Numbered from the stretch's first letter, positions 1 to 7,182 are shown. The stretch is 14,557 bases of DNA from Sanchytrium tribonematis (GCA_018985235.1 JADGIG010000167.1:1-14557), one strand, 5' to 3'. Notes: generated by a model not told the origin, from the letters alone. Numbers and translations are program-made.

Positions 1-2493
1 CAAGATGATGCCTAGTCCATATTTTGTCAGTACAACTTTACCAATTTGAAATATACCAATTTTCGCATTGTAACGAATTTGCATGAGTTTGGATTCATTT
101 TCATATACTTTTAATAACAGCGAATAATACTGAGGCAAATCTTTTGTATAAATTGTATCACTTAAAGTAATGGATGATAGCACTTCCACTTTTTCAGCCA
201 TTTCCTCTTTCAGTCGAGGCAATTCTAGCAGTACGTCTTGCTGGCAAAAACTGCGTCTCATCATATCTGTAACGTGAACATGATTCACTTTTAAAAGATT
301 TGTTATCATGTTGTACGTTAAATGAAATTGTGATTCCAATTTATCCGTTTTTGACAATATCATGGAATGCAGCCAAGGAACATTAGGCATGTAGTCCACA
401 CAGCACAAGATAACAATTCCTACTGTATCTTTGTTTCTTCTTCCTGACCGGCCAGACATTTGTACAAATTCGCTTGGTAATAGATCACGAAAATTATTGC
501 CGTCAAATTTTCGGTGCCCAGTAAAAACTACCGATTTTGCAGGGGCATTAACACCCATGGCAAAAGTTTCTGTAGCGAAAAGAATAGACAAATAACCCTG
601 GCAATACAAGATTTCAACTACTTCTTTCATTATAGGCAATATTCCACTATGATGGCATCCCATGCCCCTCATCAGCAGTTGGTAAATTTGTTGAATTTGA
701 GGCAATTTTTGATCTTGTGGGCTCAAATTAAGAAGAGCCTTTTGAAAGAAGGAATTGATGTGATGCTTCTGAGCCTGAGTAGCAAGGTCGATTGTAATCA
801 TTTGGGAATACGATTCGCATTTTCTTCTACTAAAGCAAAAAATGATTGTGGGAAGTAACTTCTGTTTTTCCAATTTGTAAATCAAATTTATCAACATCTG
901 TCGCTCTGTATTATCAGTCCGTTTTGGAGGCTGCTTGACAGTCGATCTCTGGTTAGCCTTTAAAACTTTGTCTTTTACTTTTTTATCCTTGTCATTTTCT
1001 TTAAAAAGAATATTATAAGCTTTTTTCCAAATTACTTTGTTAATTTCACTTCCATTTGCTTCAATTAGTTTAAATAAGTCCTTATGATTAGCCAAAAAAA
1101 GATTGTATTCAAGAGGAACTGGTCTTTTATCAGTTGAAATTATATAAATATCTTTTGATTTTGTTTTTCCAACCCATTCACAAAATTCTTTGCAGTTTGG
1201 AACGGTAGCACTAAGCATAATAAGTTTGACATGACTGGGTAACAAGACAATCACTTCTTCCCAACAAACACCGCGTTCAATGTCGTTCAAATAATGAATT
1301 TCATCAAATATTACATATTCAATATCTCGCAGAACATCAGCTCCTCTGTATAACATTGAACGCAAAATCTCGGTAGTCATAATAAGACAATTGGCAGTAG
1401 GCTCAACTTGCACATCACCCGTAATAATACCGACACTTGGAAATATCTGCTTGAAATCTCGATACTTTTGATTACTCAATGCCTTTATAGGACTGGTGTA
1501 AATGCATTTAGTCAAATGATTATTAGAAAGAGCTATAGCATACTCAGCCACAACTGTCTTGCCAGCACTAGTATGAGCTGCTACAAATATAGAGTGTCCC
1601 TGCTCGAGATGATAAATTGCTTGTTGTTGAAATGAATCTAATTTAAAAGCAAATTCCTTCGCTAGTTTGGGATAGAGACGGTACAAGTCAATCTCTTCAT
1701 CCACAATTTTGGCATATGAATGTAGAGTTGATTTGGACGTTGAATTAATTTTTAATTTTTCATCCAAAGCATCTAGAGGTAAAGAATTTTCCGCACTCTC
1801 CTCCACAGCAAGATGATCTGGTTTTTCCGGCTCAATGTTTTCAAGCTTTGACAAAGAATTTAACGTATTTTGTAAAATACTTTGTTGGGGCAAATCTACA
1901 TGTAGGCCTCTTGACATTCCAGGTGCACAAGTTAAAAGTTTAGAAGGATCCAAATCTATTGGTTGTTTCATTCTATTGTGTACATCGTCTTCCATACCTC
2001 CAGGAAGAAAAGGCAAATTTGTCTGACTACCTCTAATATACTCTGAGGCATCACCAATAGATCGATACATTTCCGTACTATTTGAATTTACCAAATCAAG
2101 TATAGCAATTTCTTTTTCGACAATTTCTTTTGTTTCCAAATTTTTGACTGGTTGTAATCTAGTTCTTGGCGGATAAAATGTATGTGGCAATTCAAGCTCA
2201 ATTTTGGGAAGATCAATCTTTTGATGCTCAATTAATAAGTCCATTGGCAAACGCTTTGGAGGTTCTAGCTGCTCAAGTAAAGTATTGATAGGACCTTTTC
2301 GATTTAACAATTCATCGCATTTGTCGTAAGGATATTGTTCGTTGTTTGTCAAGATAGATTCAGGCTCGTTCAAATTTGGCAAAATTAGATCTACACCATA
2401 ATCGTATAAGTATGGCTCGAAGTACAACGGATTTTCAGTTAAGTCTAACTCTTCTGGGGTCTCTTGAGCTATAATTGTAGACAGACGTTCCAT
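1..2493 (-). CDS. SKI2: Ski2-family DExH RNA helicase, C-terminus beyond left edge
   Basis: Superkiller-type helicase that, in known systems, unwinds RNA and feeds it to the cytoplasmic exosome within the Ski complex. I translated the minus strand from the ATG at 2493: it is open without a frame break for 831 codons to the window edge. Visible elements: an N-terminal region of about 285 residues with LPGGM and a conserved CAPGMSRGL stretch; a Q-motif-like LDSFQQQAIYHLE; Walker A AAHTSAGKT (Lys312); TSPIKALSNQKYRDF; TGDVQ; MTTEILRSMLYRGAD; the DEIH box at 397-400; motif III SAT; MGVNAPAKSVVFT; and motif VI beginning at Gln678. The LESQFHLTYNMITNLL segment opens the Ski2/Mtr4 arch insertion. 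Motif VI reads QMSGRSGRRN rather than the usual QMAGRAGRRG. The long N-terminal region and CAPGMSRGL favour Ski2 over Mtr4. No intron is seen in this portion. It is divergent from UFE1 across 43 bp. Confidence 0.95.
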   Translation of the reverse strand, partial: MERLSTIIAQETPEELDLTENPLYFEPYLYDYGVDLILPNLNEPESILTNNEQYPYDKCDELLNRKGPINTLLEQLEPPKRLPMDLLIEHQKIDLPKIELELPHTFYPPRTRLQPVKNLETKEIVEKEIAILDLVNSNSTEMYRSIGDASEYIRGSQTNLPFLPGGMEDDVHNRMKQPIDLDPSKLLTCAPGMSRGLHVDLPQQSILQNTLNSLSKLENIEPEKPDHLAVEESAENSLPLDALDEKLKINSTSKSTLHSYAKIVDEEIDLYRLYPKLAKEFAFKLDSFQQQAIYHLEQGHSIFVAAHTSAGKTVVAEYAIALSNNHLTKCIYTSPIKALSNQKYRDFKQIFPSVGIITGDVQVEPTANCLIMTTEILRSMLYRGADVLRDIEYVIFDEIHYLNDIERGVCWEEVIVLLPSHVKLIMLSATVPNCKEFCEWVGKTKSKDIYIISTDKRPVPLEYNLFLANHKDLFKLIEANGSEINKVIWKKAYNILFKENDKDKKVKDKVLKANQRSTVKQPPKRTDNTERQMLINLIYKLEKQKLLPTIIFCFSRRKCESYSQMITIDLATQAQKHHINSFFQKALLNLSPQDQKLPQIQQIYQLLMRGMGCHHSGILPIMKEVVEILYCQGYLSILFATETFAMGVNAPAKSVVFTGHRKFDGNNFRDLLPSEFVQMSGRSGRRNKDTVGIVILCCVDYMPNVPWLHSMILSKTDKLESQFHLTYNMITNLLKVNHVHVTDMMRRSFCQQDVLLELPRLKEEMAEKVEVLSSITLSDTIYTKDLPQYYSLLLKVYENESKLMQIRYNAKIGIFQIGKVVLTKYGLGIIL

Positions 2494-2536
2494 ATATTTC
2501 TAGGAGAACAATTTGAAATTGTGAAATCTTAAGAAG
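2494..2536. promoter_or_regulatory. 43-bp divergent SKI2/UFE1 promoter with central palindrome
   Basis: This is all the DNA between the two start codons, so both 5' UTRs and any shared promoter must fit here or overlap coding sequence. It holds CAATTTGAAATTG at 2509-2521, a perfect 6-1-6 inverted repeat whose centre base (2515) is the midpoint of the gap. No TATA box is visible. That the palindrome is a binding site is inference. Confidence 0.6.
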
Positions 2537-3154
2537 ATGCGAAATAAAACAAGCATAATATTTGCGAAAATACCCAAATCTAATTTTGAAGTGCAAAACA
2601 GACCATCCGATATATTTGTAACAATTTCAATAGGTTTGTTGAATAAAATGACTGAAAATTGTGACAAACACGCAATAATTAAAGAAATTAATAATTTGGC
2701 TAATACTGCAAAAAATGATTACCAAAAAAAGATAGTCGCTATTTTGAATGATAAGTTTGTACTTTTAAAAAAGAAATCGACTTCATTGAGTGATCCCTCT
2801 GGTCAATTGAGCGATCGAACCTATTCTAACAATCCCACTCAGAAACAAATAACAGGATTTGGTCTTCAGCAATTAGTTCAAGATCGTAAATCCACCTTAA
2901 ATCTGAGTTTTTTGGAAGATACATTACAGGAAATTTCAGCTCTGCAGTCAACTCTGGGGCAACATTTACAAGAACAATCGGAAAGAATATCTATATTAAA
3001 TACGGATGCTGATATTACGGAACAAAATCTCGATTTAGGTAATCTTGAACTTCAAAAAGCAATTATAGAAATGTCGAAATCAAGAAGTTGGTTTGTTTAC
3101 ACTTTGTGCATATTAAGTTCGGTTTTATTATTTATGGACTGGTACCATGATTAA
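2537..3154 (+). CDS. UFE1: Ufe1/syntaxin-18-like Qa-SNARE of the ER
   Basis: Tail-anchored Qa-SNARE, 205 aa. Known Ufe1/Stx18 proteins act at the ER in fusion of Golgi-derived vesicles with Sec20, Use1 and Sec22. The C-terminal half shows the family pattern: a SNARE helix at about 125-180 (LQEISALQSTLGQHLQEQSE onward) with the zero-layer glutamine at Gln147 by alignment, a single transmembrane helix at about 184-201, and a luminal end MDWYHD that closely resembles the LDWYDS end of animal syntaxin 18. The N-terminal 120 residues are a short, weakly conserved helical region; human Stx18 is about 335 aa, so this is a reduced version. I kept the ATG at 2537 because NKTSIIFAKIPK resembles the start of the syntaxin-18 N-domain. 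Met38 (2648) is an alternative start. Convergent with the NDT80-like gene, 37 bp away. Confidence 0.82.
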   Translation: MRNKTSIIFAKIPKSNFEVQNRPSDIFVTISIGLLNKMTENCDKHAIIKEINNLANTAKNDYQKKIVAILNDKFVLLKKKSTSLSDPSGQLSDRTYSNNPTQKQITGFGLQQLVQDRKSTLNLSFLEDTLQEISALQSTLGQHLQEQSERISILNTDADITEQNLDLGNLELQKAIIEMSKSRSWFVYTLCILSSVLLFMDWYHD

Positions 3155-3166
3155 AAATTTGTTTTT

Positions 3167-3172
3167 AATAAA
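3167..3172 (+). terminator. AATAAA poly(A) signal of UFE1
   Basis: AATAAA lies 12 nt after the UFE1 stop, in the 37-bp gap to the convergent NDT80-like gene. The downstream cleavage site would probably fall inside the 3' end of that gene's coding DNA. Confidence 0.6.
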
Positions 3173-3183
3173 ATTTATATTAG

Positions 3184-3189
3184 TTTATT
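3184..3189 (-). terminator. AATAAA poly(A) signal of NDT80-like gene
   Basis: TTTATT on the plus strand is AATAAA for the minus-strand gene, 2 nt after its TAA stop (3194-3192). It faces the UFE1 signal with 11 bp between the hexamers, so the two transcripts very likely overlap at their 3' ends. Confidence 0.6.
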
Positions 3190-3191
3190 CT

Positions 3192-4442
3192 TTAATTATT
3201 GCTTGACTGTGGATAACCGTTCGAGTCCAACTGAAATGGAGAGTTGGATCTTGATGTTGGAGCGGACACACTGTAATACATTTGAGGGTTTGTTGAATCA
3301 GTGTAGTATTGTGGGTGCATGAGAGGAGAGCTATTAGCAGTTCTAGCTTCTGCTATTTGGGAATACTGATATTGATGTTCATTTGTATAAGAGCTCATTT
3401 GCTGTGACATTTGTTCTTGAATCTTTTGCATTTGATTGGAAAATTGTTCTAGGGATTCAATAGTTGGAACTTCCACATTATACCAGTCAGGTTGTATAGG
3501 TTGCATCATACTTTCAGAGTACATGCTTTTCTCGACTGGTAAATCTAAAACGGGCAAACCAGCTTTCAAATTTGGAGAGCTATTAAGATTCGGGCTACTT
3601 TGATTTGAAGGAATACCCACAGAAGCAGCTGGAGAGTATGGTGTGTATCCGTAAACATTTTGAGCAAGAGCCATTTCACGTTGCATATCTTGAAATTGGG
3701 AATACTTTTCATGCCCTTGTTGAGCTAATAATCCTGCACGTTCAGCATGGGTGTCACTGTAATGTCCTGGTGATCTCCCGCGAACAACCAGATGATCACT
3801 GACGGCAAATCCGATTCTTCTTTGTTCTATGTTCCCATCGATTTCAATATCTGCTAAGACTTCAAGAATCAATATAAAAAATTGTTGCTGAGCTCGTCTT
3901 TTACCATTATTGGCTGTCGCGCTTTTAAATTGAATTCTTTCGTAGCTAACGATAGATTGTGTGTCAGTCAAAGAATTAGTGTTGCTGAGACTACCACCAA
4001 TTTTCACCTTTTTAGGCTTTGGAGTAACTTGAGGTCCCTTATCTCTTTTTGCGGTATGTTGAACTAAGTCAATGTTGCGGTCGTTTGTCGAAGACTTAGC
4101 AATGATCCCAATTGAAAAGTCGATAACTTTGCAATGTTTTTTGTTGATCAACACAGTGGTATGCTGGATGCTATCCAAAGAAGTTGAATCCAACAATAAC
4201 TGAAGGGTCGAAGACATTTGGAAGTAATTTCTACGATAGCAAGTCCAATAATTGTTTGCCAAAAAAAATCCCTTGTCCACTCTAGCTTCTAAGCAAACTT
4301 GCACCGGCATTTCCTCGTTGAAAATCGGCATTTCATAATGAAATTGGCTAAATGATGGTCCCTGGTCATTGTACTTTCTTCTAAAGAATTGTCGATTCGC
4401 TAATCCTGTGTCAATTTGTAAATCTTGAAGATGGTCGTTCAT
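3192..4442 (-). CDS. NDT80/PhoG-domain transcription factor
   Basis: DNA-binding protein of the NDT80/PhoG family, 416 aa, presumably a nuclear transcription factor. In known fungi such proteins control meiosis, the response to nutrients or development. The Ig-fold DNA-binding domain spans about residues 25-228: VQVCLEARVDKGFFLANNYWTCYRRNYFQMS (split here by position, 47-77) is the family hallmark, followed by VIDFSIGI, a basic KPKKVKIGG loop near 142-150, an ERIQFKSATANNGKRRAQQQFF strand region, and the closing LVVRGRSPGHYSD (219-230). The remaining 185 residues are rich in Gln, Ser, Pro and Tyr and look disordered, as expected for an activation region. It is shorter than yeast Ndt80 (about 627 aa). 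I cannot say which of the fungal NDT80 paralogs it corresponds to. The upstream 190 bp is the second longest gap here and carries repeats and an upstream ORF. Confidence 0.88.
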   Translation of the reverse strand: MNDHLQDLQIDTGLANRQFFRRKYNDQGPSFSQFHYEMPIFNEEMPVQVCLEARVDKGFFLANNYWTCYRRNYFQMSSTLQLLLDSTSLDSIQHTTVLINKKHCKVIDFSIGIIAKSSTNDRNIDLVQHTAKRDKGPQVTPKPKKVKIGGSLSNTNSLTDTQSIVSYERIQFKSATANNGKRRAQQQFFILILEVLADIEIDGNIEQRRIGFAVSDHLVVRGRSPGHYSDTHAERAGLLAQQGHEKYSQFQDMQREMALAQNVYGYTPYSPAASVGIPSNQSSPNLNSSPNLKAGLPVLDLPVEKSMYSESMMQPIQPDWYNVEVPTIESLEQFSNQMQKIQEQMSQQMSSYTNEHQYQYSQIAEARTANSSPLMHPQYYTDSTNPQMYYSVSAPTSRSNSPFQLDSNGYPQSSNN

Positions 4443-4446
4443 TGTA

Positions 4447-4563
4447 TCACAGGGTGTCGCGTTGGACTATAACTACTCCAGGTCCTGAAAGTAGGTCTCT
4501 TGACAAATAGGTGTTCTTGAAACAGGCCTGCAGGCGAATAAAAGATCCTGAAACTAGGTTCAT
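4447..4563 (-). CDS. 38-codon upstream ORF before NDT80-like start (possible uORF)
   Basis: A minus-strand ATG at 4563 opens a 38-codon frame that begins MNLVSGSFIRLQ, ends PGVVIVQRDTL and stops with TGA at 4449-4447, only 4 nt before the NDT80-like ATG at 4442. It is out of frame with the downstream gene. If the transcript starts upstream of 4563, this would act as a leader ORF that ribosomes meet first, with reinitiation possible at the adjacent ATG. I recognise no homologous peptide. A chance ORF of this length is possible, so it is a candidate only. Confidence 0.3.
   Translation of the reverse strand: MNLVSGSFIRLQACFKNTYLSRDLLSGPGVVIVQRDTL
4483..4559. repeat. Four degenerate tandem copies of TCCTGAAAnTAGGT
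   Basis: Copies are at 4483-4496 (TCCTGAAAGTAGGT), 4498-4512 (TCTTGACAAATAGGT), 4515-4527 (TCTTGAAACAGGC) and 4546-4559 (TCCTGAAACTAGGT). Starts are 15, 17 and 31 bp apart, that is, near a 15-16 bp period with one slot replaced by CCTGCAGG. The first and last copies differ at one base. They could be binding sites for one factor or the remains of a small tandem duplication. Confidence 0.5.
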
Positions 4564-4631
4564 TTATCCAATCAATTTCGATCACAAGATTCTCAGTCAA
4601 ACGCAGACCTAAAATCTCAAAATTGAAAAAC

Positions 4632-4637
4632 TTTATT
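4632..4637 (-). terminator. AATAAA overlapping the SWC4 stop codon
   Basis: On the minus strand the last bases read AAA TAA A: the TAA stop (4635-4633) is the centre of an AATAAA hexamer, so stop codon and presumed poly(A) signal are one element. Confidence 0.55.
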
Positions 4638-5565
4638 TTGATTTCTTTTTTCGAGATTCAGCTACTTTCATCGCTAGCATGCGAACTTTGAGGTATTTTG
4701 AGAGGAGGGGAGTAGATGGGAAAGACATACCACCAAATTTGGACAAATTGGAGGGATATAAAGATTTAGATAGAGCACTATTTTTTCCGTCTTTGACAAA
4801 CTCCAATATAATATCATGGGCTTTTTGAACCGTATTTTGTTTAGGCTGTGGGAGTAGACTTGTAACTAAATGGACACCTTGCTTTTTCATCAATTCATGC
4901 TTAATTTCTCTATCTTTTTGATCTCTGATACCATTCATACCTCTACCTAAGTAGTGACTCCCAGGCAAACCTTGCGGAATCAATACTGATACCTCAGTCT
5001 CCGGTAATTTTTTAAATCCACTAGGAATAAAACATTTTTCTTGAAATGAATAATAGGACATTGCCAATTTAAGTTCTTCGGTATTACCTTCCTGCATTAA
5101 TTTTTCTATTGCAGCCCGCCTTCTCAACTCACGATCATAATCAAAAGCCGGGTAAGTAACAGGTTGCCTTCTCAGTCTTTTTATACCGTTGAAAATATCA
5201 TAATACCATTTCTGAACTTCAACAATTGGTTTGTCAAGTCTATCTGCCAAAATTATAAAATTTCCATTCAAGTCTCTGTACAACTCGAACATTTTACAAG
5301 TTTCTAAAAACGAGTAAGAAGTGTATAATTGATTAAACTCATCTTCAGCGAAAGTGAAAGAAGGTAAATGTACTATTGTGGATGGTAAAATGGGGCCTTT
5401 GGAGAACTTTTTTTGAATTAAATATGGAGATGCTAAGTAAGAATTTTCAGCGTAAGAATTCTTCCGATTATAGCTCAAGTTAATGGCTCTATAAGGATAG
5501 ATGGGTGGTTCACCACCCAAATGTTTCTTCAGATAATGATTATCGGTAGACTTTGACGCAGTCAT
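4633..5565 (-). CDS. SWC4: SWC4/DMAP1-like chromatin complex subunit
   Basis: Predicted subunit shared, in known eukaryotes, by the SWR1 histone H2A.Z-exchange complex and the NuA4 acetyltransferase. The 310-aa protein has a degenerate SANT/Myb-like region at about 71-126 (FTFAEDEFNQLYTSYSFLET, then FIILADRLDKPIVEVQKWYY), followed by a basic linker IKRLRRQPVTYPAFDYDRELRRRAAIEKLMQEGNTEELK (split over residues 128-166). That linker is the characteristic DMAP1/Swc4 segment after the SANT domain, in which the protein usually continues Y-x-F-D-x-x-x-E-x-x-R. The C-terminus ends KVAESRKKKSK. It is much shorter than yeast Swc4 or human DMAP1 (both roughly 470 aa); the N-terminal region before the SANT domain and the C-terminus are reduced. 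The gene lies 46 bp downstream of GID4 on the same strand. Family assignment rests on the SANT-plus-linker pattern and is good but not certain. Confidence 0.75.
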   Translation of the reverse strand: MTASKSTDNHYLKKHLGGEPPIYPYRAINLSYNRKNSYAENSYLASPYLIQKKFSKGPILPSTIVHLPSFTFAEDEFNQLYTSYSFLETCKMFELYRDLNGNFIILADRLDKPIVEVQKWYYDIFNGIKRLRRQPVTYPAFDYDRELRRRAAIEKLMQEGNTEELKLAMSYYSFQEKCFIPSGFKKLPETEVSVLIPQGLPGSHYLGRGMNGIRDQKDREIKHELMKKQGVHLVTSLLPQPKQNTVQKAHDIILEFVKDGKNSALSKSLYPSNLSKFGGMSFPSTPLLSKYLKVRMLAMKVAESRKKKSK

Positions 5566-5611
5566 TGAAACAGGGATGTAGTGAGCGACGATAAATTTAC
5601 TAAATTTACAA

Positions 5612-6121
5612 TTAATTAAACGAATATGATGGGAAACTGAAACCGTAAGCGTCGGAACATTTTTTCAAAATTAGTTTCTGGTTTGGTATACATTGAGGAT
5701 CCATATATGTGCCTTCAAGGGAGCCATCATTTCTTAATGCGCAATAATAAAATCCGGATATGGTTAGTCCCTCGGTATTTCCAGACACAAAACTTTGCTC
5801 TTTGAGCCTGAGAAAAACCCCATCTCCACGGCGTTTTAATTGATTCCAGTACTTGTCATCTTCTTTCACAGTTGCATTCCATTTACCTGTCTTGAAGTGG
5901 TAGTTTCTAAAGTCAACGATTTCTCCTTCTAGATATGTTACCACATTATGAGAGGTGGAGCACGCTGTCATAAATCCGCACAAAGTACCTTTTTTCTCAT
6001 TTAATTCTAAAATTTTTAATGTTATTTCCCAGTCATCCGTAGAATCTAATATTTGCTTTCCTTTGAAAACACTTCCACTTGCTAATAATGAAATTGGAAG
6101 ACTTTGATTTTGAGCTGGCAT
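5612..6121 (-). CDS. GID4: Gid4/Vid24 substrate receptor of the GID/CTLH E3 ligase
   Basis: Compact Gid4 beta-barrel protein that, in known systems, recognises N-terminal proline degrons for the GID/CTLH ubiquitin ligase (gluconeogenic enzyme turnover in yeast). I chose the ATG at 6121, giving 169 aa (MPAQNQSLPIS...). The frame extends to an ATG at 6223, but the added 34 residues resemble nothing in the family and would fill most of the divergent promoter. Family matches: SLLASGSVFKGKQ (11-23), TLCGFMTACST (46-56), TYLEGEIVD (62-70), TGKWNA (78-83), DGVFLRLKEQ (100-109), SGFYYCA (122-128), GSLEGTYMDP (133-142). By my alignment, residues equivalent to human Gln132, Glu237 and Tyr258 of the proline pocket are kept. 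About 20 residues between TGKWNA and the VFLRLKEQ strand, present in human Gid4, are missing. No AATAAA is seen at its 3' end. Confidence 0.88.
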   Translation of the reverse strand: MPAQNQSLPISLLASGSVFKGKQILDSTDDWEITLKILELNEKKGTLCGFMTACSTSHNVVTYLEGEIVDFRNYHFKTGKWNATVKEDDKYWNQLKRRGDGVFLRLKEQSFVSGNTEGLTISGFYYCALRNDGSLEGTYMDPQCIPNQKLILKKCSDAYGFSFPSYSFN

Positions 6122-6259
6122 ATTTTTATTCAGTGTTACAAGGAGAGAAAATTTTAATTTATGGCAAATTAGAATGTAAAAGGATTTAAATTTAGCAATA
6201 AATAGTGTTGAGAAGATTTTCAAGTTACCTTATTCAAAGGGGACTTTTTAAAACAGACA
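6122..6259. promoter_or_regulatory. 138-bp divergent GID4/RAD57-like promoter
   Basis: AT-rich region between the two start codons. It includes an AAAATTTT run and an AAAGGGGA sequence (6236-6243) containing AGGGG, the core of the yeast stress response element, 17 bp before the RAD57-like ATG. No TATA box in a convincing place. Only the divergent layout supports promoter function; the AGGGG core is short enough to occur by chance. Confidence 0.4.
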
Positions 6260-7141
6260 ATGGTTTCGGATATCGATGGACTTTGTCAAGAAAATGAGCT
6301 CGAAAAAGTTAGGGAGTGGTTAAGAACGGAACAGAGTTTTCCAATACCTTTCGTATCGTTCGAGACCAGTCTAAAGATAGCTAGTATGAGGAGTGGCAAT
6401 GTTGACTTAAATGTAAATGGTATCTCCAAATTAGATATTGAAACTTTCATATCAGATCCACCGAGGAAATGTATAACAGAAGTATATGGTGCAGATTCTA
6501 CAGGAAAATCCCAAATATTACTAATGATGGCAGCCGCAAATAACTCATTATATATTGGAACTGAAGATCGATTTCGATTCGAGCGGCTCAAAAAGTTTGA
6601 AGGTAAGAGCGATGTCCTTGTCAAAATTGTTTACTGCGTGTATGAATTTTGGCAAATTATATGCAATCTGAGAGATGACATTTGTTCAAATAATTCTCGA
6701 GTTATATTAATAGACAGCTTCAATTTGGTCAAGGATCCAACTTTATGCAATGAACTTTTGGGTAGACTCAAAACTTACGCGATTAAATTTAACATCAGTG
6801 TCATATTTACGAACCAAGTCAGGGCATCTATGGATGTGGTTGAAAAAATCTTCCAATTAACATCTCTGCAAAGTGCAACTCCGGCCATTGCAGACGAATA
6901 CATAGATCACAAATTGTGTATATACCGCTTAGACACATTTCCGAAACCTTTAGGCTATAATGGTGTCGATGCAAAAAGAGTTATTTGTGTTACAGAAAGC
7001 AGATCTTGCCCCACTATCAATGATGAATTCACTGATTTAGAAAATCATGACAAAAGAATGGAATTTTTAAGGTCGAGGTGCTGGAAATTGGACATTCAAG
7101 AAACTAATGTGAAAATAACACCAGTTTCGGATTTTGAATAA
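6260..7141 (+). CDS. RAD51 paralog, RAD57/XRCC3-like
   Basis: RecA-fold ATPase of the RAD51 paralog group, which in known systems assists Rad51 filament assembly in homologous recombination. The 293-aa protein shows Walker A GADSTGKS (77-84), NSLYIGTEDRFRFERLKKF (95-113, matching the YI-TED-FP-RL signature of RAD57 and XRCC3), Walker B VILID (148-152), and ISVIFTNQVRASMD (179-192), equivalent to the L2-region strand with a conserved NQV. The end includes RVICVTESRSCP. The N-terminal helix-hairpin-helix domain seen in Rad51 is not recognisable; only about 60 residues precede the ATPase core. The TED signature makes RAD57/XRCC3 more likely than RAD55, RAD51 or DMC1, but I cannot separate RAD57 from XRCC3, so no symbol is given. 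TAA is nested in AATAAA, and SET2 starts 41 bp later. Confidence 0.82.
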   Translation: MVSDIDGLCQENELEKVREWLRTEQSFPIPFVSFETSLKIASMRSGNVDLNVNGISKLDIETFISDPPRKCITEVYGADSTGKSQILLMMAAANNSLYIGTEDRFRFERLKKFEGKSDVLVKIVYCVYEFWQIICNLRDDICSNNSRVILIDSFNLVKDPTLCNELLGRLKTYAIKFNISVIFTNQVRASMDVVEKIFQLTSLQSATPAIADEYIDHKLCIYRLDTFPKPLGYNGVDAKRVICVTESRSCPTINDEFTDLENHDKRMEFLRSRCWKLDIQETNVKITPVSDFE

Positions 7142-7142
7142 A
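7137..7142 (+). terminator. AATAAA containing the RAD57-like stop codon
   Basis: The gene ends GAA TAA A: the stop at 7139-7141 is inside AATAAA. Only 41 bp then separate it from the SET2 ATG, so the cleavage site is expected inside this gap or in the SET2 leader. Confidence 0.55.
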
Positions 7143-7182
7143 ATTCAAACGGAGTATATTTTTAAAACGCTTACTATTGCGA

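Larger units (their letters stand above)
4443..4632 (-). promoter_or_regulatory. 190-bp upstream region of NDT80-like gene
   Basis: Second longest gap in the window, and it looks more GC-rich than the other gaps. It contains four degenerate copies of a TCCTGAAAnTAGGT-like element (4483-4559), an 8-bp palindrome CCTGCAGG (4527-4534), and a CCAAT box CCAATCA (plus strand 4568-4574; TGATTGG as read by the gene). It must also hold the 3' end of SWC4, which lies upstream on the same strand. Regulatory function is inferred from size and repeats only. Confidence 0.5.

Noticed and set aside
2618-2633. GTAACAATTTCAATAG in the UFE1 N-terminus as a 16-nt intron
   Set aside because: Removal shifts the frame into an early stop; the uninterrupted frame leads to the SNARE domain.
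6122-6223. N-terminal extension of GID4 from an ATG at 6223 (34 extra residues, partly hydrophobic)
   Set aside because: No family similarity, it occupies most of the divergent promoter, and the compact MPAQ start leads directly into the conserved barrel.
6238-6242. AGGGG stress response element between GID4 and the RAD57-like gene as a strong regulatory claim
   Set aside because: A single 5-bp core is expected by chance, and no second copy is seen nearby; it is mentioned only in the promoter entry.
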